A stretch of DNA of 64,000 nucleotides, taken from NCBI GenBank assembly GCA_001643675.2, contig LSRY02000019.1:372001-436000 (forward strand), in the 5' to 3' direction. The DNA comes from Monocercomonoides exilis (taxonomy: Eukaryota; Preaxostyla; Oxymonadida; Polymastigidae). Below are positions 21,501 to 33,000 of the stretch, piece by piece (within the stretch, counting starts at the first letter, position 1; every line of letters starts with the position of its first letter). The position numbers and the translations under genes are program-made. Under the pieces are notes generated by a model that searched no databases, was not told the DNA's origin, and saw only the letters and a list, made by a program, of their open reading frames with translations.

Positions 21501-24500
21501 GGGCCAATGAACGAGGTGTATGTGGGCTTGGGGCGTTGCTTGCGAAGGAGCTGTCTGAAGCACATAATGACGAGTGGGATGACGAAGGTGTAGTTTCTCT
21601 GACAGCAGAACAGAAGAAAAGAGACAAAGAAACGGGAGGAATACACCAAAGAAAGCTAAACAGGAAAAGGAAGCGAAGGGAGATGCAGAGGCTGATTGAC
21701 CAAAAGAACAGAACAATGAATGACGACATTTTCTCAACTGATGTCTTTCCTGCTGATGAAGACGAGGTTTTCAATAAAGAGTACATCCAGCAGCAACAGG
21801 AGCAAGTGCAGAAGGAAAAGATGAAAGAAGACGAGCGCTTCAGCGAAGAGATATTTTCAAAGGGCTACAAAAGAATGATAAACATCCGACAAATCATATT
21901 CTGCTCGACTGTGCTGTCCCCAAGAATGGTTATTGCTGTTGGCTCACATAAAACAATACGCGCAATAAGCGAATTGCCCGTTCAGGAAGAAAAACAAGCC
22001 ATCGACGGAAGTGCAAATGTCAATCACACAGAAAGGATTATTCTGTCTGAAAAGATGAAGAAGCATGGAGAAACAGTTCTGTGCTGCTGCTTTCTTAGTC
22101 CGAACATTGTGGTTACAGGAGCAGATGATGGATCGTTGATTGCATGGAATGCAGACACTGGCGTGGAACGTTGCACGATCGAACGTGGTGAAAAAGAGGA
22201 AGAGCTGAGAAATTCAGCAGAGGCTTTTCTGACTTCTCAGCAGAAAGTTGGAGGAATAAATTCCAATGGAGCCAAAACTTTATCGGGCGAATCTGGGGGA
22301 GGCATTGCTCGTTCAGACTTTCCTTCAGCTCCTTCTTCCTCTGAAACAGTCCAGAGAGGTACTTTACAAGATAACACTAATTTAAATCCGTTATCACCTC
22401 TTACGCAGCCTGCAAATCAAAGCTCGTTCCAACAACTTCCTGGATATGCACGTAACACTTTGCTTCAGAAAAACTCATCCTCTTCTTCAACCTGTTCTCT
22501 TCTGCCGCAATCATCTGCCATGACGCAGCAAGTGTCTCCTACAACAATGATAAGTCCAGCCCAGTCCATGCAACAACTCCCCGATGCATTCTCAAACGTT
22601 GAGTCAGTAAAAATGAACTTTCGTGTTGCCTCAATTGTTCTTTCAGTCCCACAACAGCCAGAAATGGTCCTCACTCATTCAGCCGACGGGTTCCTGCGAA
22701 TTTACGCTGTTCTGCGAAATAAGCTGCTTTGCTCCATTCAAACACACATTGACGTTGGTTTCTGTGCTTTTGATCGCGATGGACTCTTCTTTGCACTGTC
22801 TTCTTTGGATGGGCTGGTTCAGGTGTACCGCACAGAAACCCTTCTTGCGAGCGCAATAGCTGCGCTGGATAGACTCAAAGGAAACAAGCACACGAAAAGC
22901 AACAGCTTGATGTCTATCCCTTCATTGGGAATAAGAAACGTTGGTTCAGATTTTTCAGCCATTGGCGTCGATCTGCAAACAGACAGTTCTCAGAAGGATC
23001 TGCTGGAGAACACTAATACTTCCTCGATGATTGCACTTGCACCTGCCATTTTGCCAAAGTCTAAACTGCTAAACGATCCAAGCGGAGCGCTGTCTTTGAC
23101 AACTTCTTCTTCATCGGGAACTGTTTCTTCTCCATATCCTTCAGCGTCACCACAGATATCACGTTCTCCATCATCTTCTCGTCTTTCTGTGATTGAGACG
23201 AGCGATCCTGCAATTTTAGATGGGCATGAATTGTTACAATACCAATGGAAGACTGGATACGAAGAAACAACAACTCTGACTTTTATTGACATCCCAAATC
23301 TTCCATCAGCGAATCCGACTTCACAATCTTTGGAATCTGACCCGATGCCGAATGATAAAGATTTTGCATCCAAAAAAGATATATCCTTGGATACCGTCTC
23401 ACTTGCTCATGATGCCTCTTCAAAGAACGAAGCATCAGAGCCGGCTCTTTTGCCAATCCAAAATTCATCCACATTCCTCGCAATTGCTGCTGGAAAGGGA
23501 ATTGCATTATTTTCTCTGGAAGGAGCGTTGCTTGGTTCATATGGGGCTGCTCTTGTGAAAGGACAGCTTCCTTTGCAGACTGTTTTGGAGCATGTTCCAA
23601 TTATCCCTCTTGAAGCACCTGCACCGATACAGATCCACCAGAAGAATGAAAGGAAATATGTTCACCGAAGACAGCTGAAAAAGGAGTCAACACACAGCAA
23701 GCCAGGCTCGTGGATTCTTGGGTCAACATTTGGCTCGCTTCGGGATGGGGTGATTGAGCACATGGACACTTCAACAGCGCTTTCAACATTATTACCCGGC
23801 AATGAATCAGGGAGACACGATGGAGTAGTAGGAGACACGATGCAACGAGTCGGATCTGCAAAAGAAGGCTTAGCGAAAGACGTGTCTAAGCAAGACTTAA
23901 AACCAGAGATTGCCTTGCGGGATAACCCAGAGATACAAAAAGAACCACAAAAAGAAACTCAAAAGAAGAATCAAGAAGATAAGGCGCATGCAACATTACC
24001 AATTCAAATAGCCAACTCGAGGTATCAGAACGAAAGCAGGCAATGCTCTCCTTTCAATTCAAGAAGGCCTTCAATCACAGCAGACATTCTGCTTAACAGA
24101 CGTGGGACGATTACAGCATCGAATCCACCAACTCCATTTTCCACGTCTCGCCCGTCATCTGCCACACTCAAGCAGTCTGTGAATGAATCTGCTTCGAAGA
24201 ATTCGCTGCATCTGGATGATGACAACACAAAGGATTCAATGGCGTCATATCCATCAGTCTCAACCTCCAAAATCATGGGGCTTTCTTCGTCAAGCTATCA
24301 AGCCCATTCATCTCATCAGCTTGCAGCGAATACGGCCATTGGTGCAACAAATACAAAAACAGGTCAAAAAGATGAACAGAATTCTAAACGAGCAAAGATG
24401 CCATCTGGGGTAGCTATTTTGAGTGGAAAAGGAACGCTGGCTGAGCAAATATCACAATTACAGCGATCGAAGATTGGCCGCCCAGGTTCATCTTTGATGG

Positions 24501-24541
24501 ATAAAACACCATACAAAAGAATCGGAAAATATGGAATATGA
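15509..24541 (+). CDS. Giant EF-hand/WD40 protein (WDR49/WDR64-like)
   Basis: Exons 15509-15622, 15699-15798, 15858-16056 and 16105-24541 give 2949 residues. Residues 1-80 form an EF-hand-like pair ending K-I-D-C-E-S-I-G-R-I-P-W-N-D-F-S-T-Y-L-L, the arrangement seen in WDR49/WDR64 and other axonemal WD proteins; the loop lacks several calcium ligands. WD40 blades follow: Y-L-S-S-G-L-D-G-L-I-K-A-W early, a pair near 775-875, a main cluster near 1666-1930 (S-I-R-L-W-D, V-V-N-V-W-D, L-V-K-V-W-N) and more near 2113-2160, 2310-2385 and 2593. Long Ser/Pro/Thr-rich linkers separate them, which makes the protein about three times the family size. The third intron (16057-16104) is only 48 nt, frame-preserving and stop-free, but its removal restores a clean WD strand. 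Likely cilium/flagellum location, by family. Confidence 0.85.
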
Positions 24542-25552
24542 ATATAAAGTAATGTACTTTACAGTTATCTTTTAGACAAAGTTTGAAAAACAAACAGTCT
24601 CACTGAAAATGATCATGAATAGGCTCAACAATGCTCGTTTTTGTTTTAAAACTGTTTCATCATTTTTTATTCATTTTTTTTATCAATTACAAATCCTTAC
24701 TGTTTGCGTTCTAGCAATATTTTTCAGTTTTTTACCTTGATTCAATTAAGAAGACAATAGATGGATTGTGAATAGATTTTTTTTATTTAAATAAACCAGG
24801 TTTATTCAAATGAACTCATGTTTATTCGAATAGATCATGTTTATTTGAATAAACTGAGTTCATTTAAGATAGACTGAGTTCATTTGAGTTACTAAAATTA
24901 AGATAAAAAACAAATATTTAAAATGTATATAAAATTAATTGCAAAAACATGCAAATATTATTTGTATATAAATAACCAAATTTTGGAAATGATTTTTAAT
25001 GTTTTTATCAAGATCTTTCAAAGATCATAAGGATAAAAATATTAATAAAACTGCCTAAATTCTTTTTCACATATACATGATTCAAAACACATCGTCAACA
25101 TATTCGTTGATAATTTAACTTTCGAACTTTGTTATCCACATGTTTTAACATATGTTAAAAATTGATTAAAAGAAGAATTTCGTGAATTATGAAATGATTT
25201 TCATTTTTTTATTTTCGCAAATAATGTTGATTGAAATAATGCTGAATAATGAATTGGATTATGTCAATGTATGTGCAAACAACTTTATTTATACTTAGAT
25301 TGGTTCAATAATATCAAAAGACGAATAAAAAACCGTGCAATATTTGAAATTGATATTATTTTTTTTTATAAGATAAAAATAAAAAAAAAAAATAAAATAA
25401 AAAAAAAAAAAAAAAATAAAAAATAAAAAAAAAAAAAACGAGTCTTCATTATTTCATTGAATAATGAACGAAGTTCAGCCGCTTTTCTCTTGCTATTTGC
25501 CTGCGCTTCTCGAGCAGACATTCATTTTTGCGTGACAGGTTTCCTGTTTAAA
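24542..25552. other. Intergenic, repeat-containing
   Basis: No gene seen. It contains the first AT-motif array (24782-24895) and an almost pure A/T run (about 25360-25440). Confidence 0.6.
24782..24895. repeat. Degenerate TTTATTTGAATAAA-type motif array (copy A)
   Basis: A run of half-palindromic units such as TTTATTCAAATGAAC, TTTATTCGAATAGA, TTTATTTGAATAAAC and GTTCATTTAAGATAGAC, each about 17-22 bp. The same unit type reappears at 29030-29310 and 33330-33440. Confidence 0.7.
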
Positions 25553-25800
25553 ATATGTCAAAATTTTTTTGAAAAGTTCCATTTGTTTAATTTTCAAATA
25601 TAACAAAAATTTCATATTTTGATCAAATTTATGTTCCCAATAATGAAACTTCACAAAAACGGTAATGATAACATTCCTTTGGATTTGTTTCCATTTTGGT
25701 GAAGTTTCTTGAGTAGGAACATAAATTTGATTGAAAAATGAAATTTTTGTTATATTTGAAAATTAAACAAATGGAACTTTTTAAAAAAATTTTGACATAT
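25553..25800. repeat. Long near-perfect palindrome, MITE-like
   Basis: The left arm (from ATATGTCAAAATTTTTTTG to about 25657) is mirrored by the right arm (about 25695-25800, ending AAATTTTGACATAT). Arms are roughly 105 bp with few mismatches and the loop is about 38 bp. There is no coding capacity. Size and structure fit a foldback or MITE-type non-autonomous element. I see no clear target-site duplication, and no similarity to the hAT element ends was established. Confidence 0.85.
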
Positions 25801-25980
25801 GTGAAATGTTATTCTGCTCGTTTCAATCTATCAAGTGCAAAAGTCACATTTTGATAGCATCTCATGAAAGCAGCATAGACATGACAAATGTTTCGATGAG
25901 AAATATGGAGCTGATGATCAGAAGAATTGTTTCTGTGCTTTCACAGGCTGTGTGGAGAGGCGAGTTGATATGATTGATCG

Positions 25981-28620
25981 AAGTCAACAGTTTAATAGTT
26001 CAGCTGAAATGTTTCGCGCTTTTTTTGCTTCTCCAAAGTACTCTATCTGAACCTTCCTTATCAGCTGCGTTGGTAGCGAGCATTGCAGCGTGTCTGTGCA
26101 AAACACGTCGATCAAAAATTGTGGAAGTAGCCTGAGTGAGAGGGGTGGAGGAATGATTATGAGCTTAAGCGAAGGAGGCTTTTTTGAGTGCAGTTTTTCA
26201 GCTATCTCTGAATGTTTCTGTTCAGCAACTGGTAGTGGATGTGCAATATTCCTGGATTGCTCATCAATTAAAAGGGAAGGCTTGCTTCCTTTTCTGTTTG
26301 TAAGCACAACTTTTATGAATGACAAGGCGTATAAGAGGCGAGACTTGTATGTCAAATGCGCGAATGTCAAAACTCAAATAGGCGCAGAGCTGTTCGAGCT
26401 CGACTTCGGGCCTCCGTTTGTTCGGGATCTTGCCATGTAATATGCACTGCACCAGACTATGGAGACGAGAAAGATCTGTTGCTGCTTATGGTTGTGGATC
26501 AGAGCGAGACGATATTTGCGTCTTCTTCATCCGATAATGCCTCCGATTCGCGCCAGTGTGGTTTTATGAGCGAACCGTGCATTTTGTTGAATGTTGCGCT
26601 GCCCAACATAATTCCTTCTGCTCACAGCAATTTGCTGATTGACAAAAGCGCTGAGGTGACAGGGGAAGCAAGCGCTTACGATGTCTCGATCAAGTCGCTG
26701 GATGCAGAAGGCGTCAAAGGGGTGCTCCACCTGAACTGCTTCATCGAGAGCAAGACGGGCAGTCTTTTTGCATGCTCGTCGAGAGTGAAAGTGGAGTTTC
26801 TGACGATTCTGTTAGGAAGCGCTTTTTCTTCTTCGCATACCAGCTTGTTATCTCTGATTGATGGAAACTTGTCGATTGCAGATACAGAATTTGCTCAAGA
26901 AGATTCGTGTGGAAACTTTAAAACGACGTTGAACTTCTCTGTCATTCTTGTGGAGAATGGCAGGTTATCAATCAGCAGATGCACTTTTGCTTCTCTCCGT
27001 CTCAGTTCTTCGTGCGTAGAAGCAAGTGGTAGGCAATATATCTCGTGTGCTTTTTTGAATTTTTCAGATGTTATATCTGGTGTACTGATGGTTTTCCACG
27101 ATCTTGCAAAGCTGTCCATGCTGCTTTTGCACACATCAAATTGCAGAGTTCTGTGATCAGGCCTCATTCTTCGTAACTGCAAAGACTTCCAGCTTCAGAA
27201 CAGTCAGATGAGAGGCATTTGGAACGGTACAAATATGATTGTGCTTTCCTCAGATGATTAGGGTGGCAATTCAGACATCCAGGGCATTCATTTGGAATTT
27301 GATAATACGCGCATTTCAAGTGAATCGTTGGTTTCTGTTGAATGTCAAGATTAAGATATTGAGATGAATTTCTCGGCCATTTCAAAGACAGTGCTTAAGG
27401 ATGGGTTTGCGGTGAGTGCAATGTCAAATGCCTCAGCAATCCGGTTGAAGCTGTCATCATTTCAAAATATTACCCGAGATTCGTTTGTTCCGTGCTACTT
27501 GGCTGCTTCACCTTAATCTTTATTGCTGGAATTGAAGAACTGCTCGAACAAAAAGTGTGCTTCGCCACCTGAAAAAGGGAGCACTGCAGCGTTGGCAGCT
27601 TTGATGAATGTTAACTTTTCTAATGTTCATTTGATGGAGCAGCTGGCGTGTAAACGTTTGGAACATACGAAAATAGTTTCGAAAATTTGTGCCTGTGGAT
27701 TGAATCAATGGCTGATCTTCAGAATTGCTCAGGAAGGATAATTGACACGAGCATTGCCAACTCATCGAAAGGAGGGCTGTCTGTGTCAAGTGGAAGAATC
27801 TCCGTTCAATTTGGATTGTTTGCCAACAACAGCCCGAATGCAACTGGTTATCCATCCATGAGGAGCAACATCGCATGCTATGGACATGCTCCGCTGAACA
27901 TTCAAAGCCTGAAAGGTGGAGATGGCATTCTTCCTAACACTTCTTTACGGATTGCAGACAACAATTGTACCCTATCAGGCTTGACCTCGGAAAGAGTATC
28001 TCTACTCTTCATTCTACAGCTGGCTTCAGTGAAATCTCGCCAGCAAAGTGAGACCCTTGCCATTGATCTTGCGTGTTCCTTGCTCATGCCCTGTGGCTTG
28101 TCCTCCAGGTTGATTCCTTCGATGGCTCGGTTCACAATCTCCAGGTGTATATGCTGCAACCACAATATTTTGAAAATGAAACTATAATTCTTGCAGTCTT
28201 TCCATCATTAATAGTGATAACAGCTTCTGAGACAACGGAAGTGACTTTGAGCCTTCTGTTTGGAAACATTGACTCGCCTCCTTCAATTGATCCATTCATT
28301 CCGAGAAACAGAAGAAAACTTCAATCAAAAGCAGATGAAAGAATTGTTAAAGGAAGAAGAGAAAGAAAACCGTCTCGAACATCGATTGTGATTGTTGTTA
28401 TAGCAACATTTTTTTGATTGTGCTGATTGCGTCTTAATCGTTGCAATTCTTTGGAGAAAATCAAAAAGACGAACAAACGAACTGGAAGAGATTGTGTATG
28501 ATTACGCCAAAAAAGGTCCAAAGGCATTTAAGTGGGAACGGAGGAGATGTCACATGAAGCTAAGTTGAGGAGAGAATAGAACAAGATGCAGTGAAGAAGA
28601 ATGTTGAGAGGCTTTGTGAA
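25981..28620 (+). pseudogene. Decayed surface-protein gene with C-terminal membrane segment
   Basis: Coding-like sequence on the plus strand runs through several frames with many stops and frameshifts. The longest pieces are 26090-26440, 26356-27156, 27687-28187 and 28073-28417. The pieces read in order like one large extracellular protein: Cys-containing short repeats, then a segment with N-N-S-P-N-A-T-G-Y-P-S-M-R-S-N-I and S-L-K-G-G-D-G, then S-L-L-F-G-N-I-D-S-P-P-S, a membrane helix (about 28375-28440) and a cytoplasmic start R-T-N-E-L-E-E-I-V-Y-D. From memory, this signature recurs in large predicted surface proteins of oxymonads; that is recall, not a search. The base composition is gene-like while the flanks are AT-rich. 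It is probably a dead member of a multigene family. Confidence 0.78.
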
Positions 28621-30435
28621 ATAAATCGATAAATGAAAATTGAATACATACACTTAACGGATAAAGTGACAAAGATGAAAGCTGCATTAATCTGCGAATT
28701 CAACTGTGCACTTCAGAGATATCAACTTTGTTGGCTGTAGATTATTCCGCGAACATCAAAAGAAACAAATTTTTGTTTAAGATATTTTATTACACAGAGA
28801 TCAAAATAAGTTAAAAAGTTGAAAATAGAACAGAATAACAAGAATAAGCTTTTAATATTCGATATTTCAAGCTCATTTTATCAAATAAAATCTTCTTTTA
28901 ACATATATCAAATTTTGTTTAAGAATAAAGAAAAGTCTCAGCTTTTGAGAATTTTGCAATTTTTTTATTGATATAGTGAAATATAAAATGAAAAAACATT
29001 ATCATTTGAGTTCATAACTTTTTCATAGAAACTTTATTTAAGTGTATCGCACTTTATTCAAGTGTCACTTCAACCATTTAAGATAACATGACTTTATTTA
29101 AGAAAAACGCAGTTCATTCAAATAAGTTGAATTTATTCAAATAAATAAATTCTATTTAAAATTCATCTAATAGATGAAATTTAAATAAAAATTTTCTATT
29201 TTAATAACTTCATTTTATTCGAATAAAACATAACTTTATTTGAATAAAACTTATTTTATTCAAATAAGCTCACTTCATTTAGAAATTCCCAACTTCATTT
29301 GAGTTTCTGTTTTGTTATGATTTTAAAAAGAACAGAATAATGAACATTATAATTTGAATGTTTGATAAAAATTTATTTTATGTATTTTTCTCTCTTGTGT
29401 AAAAGTGAAAATATGATTTCATTTTTCTGAAATTCAAAAAAATGAACATATTGGTTTGGATGCAATTAAAGGAAATTACAAACATGCATACATTATAAAT
29501 ACATTAATCAAAAACAATTTTTTCCGTTTCTCTGATAAAGAGAAATTGTTGAAAACGAAAATTAAAAAAAATATGGAAATTTGAAAATACAGATATTCGA
29601 TATTTGGCTAACAAGACAATGGATCATTATGCAAACGTAATACATGGAGCAAACAAGTTCTTTTTAAGCGGATGACCATAACTTTTATGGCAAATTGTTG
29701 ATGGAAGGTGAAATAAACACTAATAATTCAATTGTGTCTTCTTGGCGCATTGATACAGTGTTGATCTTCAAATATGCATGTGCGAATGAGAAAAAATGAT
29801 TTTGGTTTGTAATGAATGTTTATTTTTGTTGAACTGTGATGGATGGATTGTTATTTTATCATTTGCACATTCGAGTTTAAATTAAGGCTTCAAAATGTAA
29901 AATGCGGAACAAAAAGAACGAGCAACACAGAGATATATACTTTATTGTTTTGAAGAGGAAGAAATCCATTTGCTCCAAGATGAAAAAAAGCGAAGAAATA
30001 ATTTATGAATGAAAGATAGGCAGATGAAAAAAAAGTGAAAATACGAAAATTGAGAGTGTTCATGATTCGCAAAACTCCAAACGTTTATTCTGGTTGAGGG
30101 AATGCTTAAGTTGAAAGATATTTTTTTATCTAAGAAGAGGAAATAATAGAGAAAAATGAGAGTTGGTAGAAAAAGAAATGTGGATTACCATTTGTTTCCT
30201 TTTTTGAAGGAAAGAAGTAAAGGGGCAAGTTGAATGTTTGAAGGATTCAGTGGAAACTGCTTGCCAGAAGAATGTGCAACCAAAGAAGAATAATTCAGAT
30301 TCACACTTGTTTCAACGAGAGTCTTTGTATTAATTATCGTTAACCTTCATTATTCCAAATATCAAATAATTTCATCATAACATCTTCTTTTTCTTCTTCA
30401 TTTCTTTCAAACTGCAATGATCTGTTCCTGCCTTC
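28621..30435. other. Intergenic, AT-rich with repeat array
   Basis: No gene recognised. It contains motif array B. Otherwise low-complexity A/T sequence with short chance frames. Confidence 0.55.
29030..29310. repeat. Degenerate TTTATTTGAATAAA-type motif array (copy B)
   Basis: The longest array of the motif, with units such as ACTTTATTTAAG, TTCATTCAAATAAG, TTATTCGAATAAAAC, CTTTATTTGAATAAAAC and TTATTCAAATAAGC, spaced about 18-25 bp. Units are diverged but palindromic about the central TTGAA/TTCAA. Confidence 0.72.
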
Positions 30436-31660
30436 TTGTCTTCACTTATTGCTGGCGGGGATTCAACGCAGAAACGCTCGAAAACACATTCTTTCACCTT
30501 CAATGAAATACTGCTTCTCATGTGCCGTAGAAAGCAAAGGTTAATTTTCATCTTCTCATCATCTTTATTCTTCCTTTTTTTTCTTCTTCCAGATCAAGTT
30601 CCACTTTCTTCATTTGTTTCATCAATCCGATTTGGAGCAGAACGCCTATCTGATTCACCATTCTGGAGGCGGAGAAGCGAAGAGAAGAAAGTGACAGGAG
30701 ATGATAAGCCATCATCAGCACCTGTGATTGACCCTTCGGATGCGTCGGTGGTGGCAGCGTCATACACATAGGTGGCAGCAATGGAAGAGATAGAGAGGCG
30801 GCTGCGAATTGCGGTGCCTAAGGCAGCAGGGGCGTATGTAAATCACAAGAAGTCGTTTTTGAGGGAATTGCAGACGCTTCGAGGGATATGTAGTGGAGCG
30901 GCGGGCGGTGCTGTATGGGGTTGTACTGTGTGCCTACGATATGATGCTTTTGGCAATGCTTTCTGTTCCGCTGGTGGAACCGCTTCCGTCGCTTGCAGCT
31001 TCGGTGGACACGAAGTCGGGGAGCAAGCGGATCTTTGCAGTGGCGGATGTGAATGAATTCCGATCGATCAACGATCTGTTTGACCCTTCACTGCAAATAT
31101 GGTGATCGCAACAGTCGAGGCGTGTGGTGGTGAAGCTGGACGAGGAAGTGATGAAGTGATGGGCGAGGGGTTGCAGTGTGTGAAGTGGGAGAGATTATGG
31201 AGAAGGGACTGCATGTAGTGGGGCTGAGGATGGGGGATGTAGTTCTGTCACCAGCAGCAATTGCGCTGGCGGTGCTGGAGGAGCGGGAAGAAGCAGAGGA
31301 AGGAGAAAAGGGAGGCAAAGAGGGAGGCAAAGAGGGAGAAGAAAAGGGAGAAGAAGATGGAGGGAGAGAGGGAGGTGATGTGAATGAGGAGAAAGGCGGC
31401 TATCCGGCAGCGCACAGAGAGTTTGTGGAGAGAATCAAAGAGAACAAGGGGAAGCTGGAAGAAGCGATGGCGCCGTTGATTGTGGAGGCGCTTGGGCTGA
31501 GTGGGCTGAGGTTTGTGAAGGCAGAGGTTGAGGTGGGCGCAGACAAGCAGCATTCAGTTGAACCAGAAGTGTGCAGATCTTCTCCATCCGATGGTTTCAA
31601 CAGGAGATTTCAAGAGCAGAAGAAGAATCAGCAGATGGGTCTTTGGATATAACTTTAGAT
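30436..31660 (+). pseudogene. Decayed gene of unknown family
   Basis: Plus-strand coding-like sequence of higher GC broken over at least three frames. The first frame ends at 30771; pieces with R-R-L-R-I-A-V-P-K-A-A-G-A-Y and F-L-R-E-L-Q-T-L-R follow; a shifted frame (30893-31105) gives V-L-Y-G-V-V-L-C-A-Y-D; then 31176-31652 is open, with a Glu/Gly/Lys-rich low-complexity stretch (GGKEGGKEGEE) and a helical end. Frame changes at about 30890, 31105 and 31180 cannot be explained by introns with recognisable borders. I do not recognise the protein. It may derive from the same decayed surface gene (cytoplasmic part) or from another gene. Confidence 0.6.
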
Positions 31661-33000
31661 GGAAGTTCAGATGGAGAAAAGAAAGATGAGGAACAAATGC
31701 AAATGTCGAAGAATGATTTGGCTATGTTTGAGGAGTAGGGGATAGAGGGCGGTTCGATTGATTTGGAGAAGGAAAAAGAGGAGGAGGAAGAAGAGAATGC
31801 TGATGGAGACATGAAGTTCATTTTTAAGAAATGTAAAGGACAAAAGCAGAAAGATGAAATAATACTTGAGGTTCTGGAGAAATGGACACAGAAGAAGTAG
31901 CTTCAGCTTCACATCAAAAAGGTATATTTTCACAAACATAGTTGAAGCGGAAGGAATAGGAAGAGAGTGTGAGGAAGAAAATAAAGAAAATGAAGAGATG
32001 AAATTTCTCATGAATATCCATTTGAAAAAAAAGGAGATAAGATGATTGGAAGTCAAATGTTGCACTCAGAATTATCAGCTGTATTGCTGTTCCACAATCT
32101 TAGTGTTGGAGTTGTTGAACCACATTGCTGGAATGGAGATTGGGTTATGGCATTGCTTCTAAAGAAAACAACGTTTCCTCTTCCATCAGTTGCAGTGTTG
32201 CCATCGAAGAAACAGAATGTGATGAATATGACTCCATTCATCCAAATGAAGGTGTTTATGCAGCACAGCCCAGCTCATCCGCGTGTGGAAGAAGCAGTCA
32301 ATTTGTTGTTTATGAATTGGTAATCATTTACTAAAAACTGACTTGGCTTATTGCTTGGTGGATTTTGAAAAGTGAGAGAGCCAGCAGAATCACCACCAGA
32401 ATTTGAAATGCACTTGCATTTTGTGAACAGGAATTGGTCGTTTGATGGAAAAGCACCAATATAAAAATGCCATCCAGCTCCACATCAACTTGTTATTGAA
32501 CAACTTTCTACAATGTTTTCTGAGAATGAATTATTTGTTGAGTGAATTGAGTGGGATGAGTGAAGGGAGGAAGAGGGGATTGTATTGATGTTGATGTTGG
32601 TGGAAGTGGAAGAAGAGGAAGAGGTGGTTGAGATGAAAGGATTGAGTGAGTGTGATGGGGGATTGAAGAGATAGATGGGATTGGGGAGATGGGATGCTTG
32701 AGAAGAGGGTGTTTGAGAGATGAAAATTGAGGTGAATTTGGAGGTGGGGATGAGAATGGTGATGGATATGGAGAGGGGAAGGAGAAAAAAGGAAGGAATT
32801 GTGAAGAGAGATGAAAGAGGAGAAAGAAGAATCAGAGACGGAGAAGGAGGCAGGGATTTGGGGATTTGCATCTGGGAGGAGATAATATGGGATGAAAAAG
32901 AGCTGGAAGGAGAGGAAGAAGAAAAAAGAAAATCAAGTTTGTCAGTGTCCACGTTGCATTAAGTGCATTTTTACAGTTATTTGTGTATTAGACATTGAAA
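31661..33000 (+). pseudogene. Further degenerate coding-like sequence
   Basis: Purine-rich plus-strand sequence with short open pieces (32042-32323, 32125-32334, 32720-32962) in different frames, including Glu-rich and Arg/Lys-rich parts. No domain can be named. It continues the decayed block without a clear boundary and is treated as eroded coding DNA. The minus-strand frame at 32952-32485 is serine-rich but lacks an ATG at its 5' end, so I regard it as the shadow of the purine-rich strand. Confidence 0.4.

Noticed and set aside
16168-24413. Many 60-200 residue frames inside the WD40 giant on both strands
   Set aside because: All overlap one uninterrupted 8.4-kb frame with recognisable WD blades.
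32485-32952. 155-residue serine-rich minus-strand frame
   Set aside because: It starts on GTG, has no ATG at its 5' end and mirrors a purine-rich degenerate stretch.
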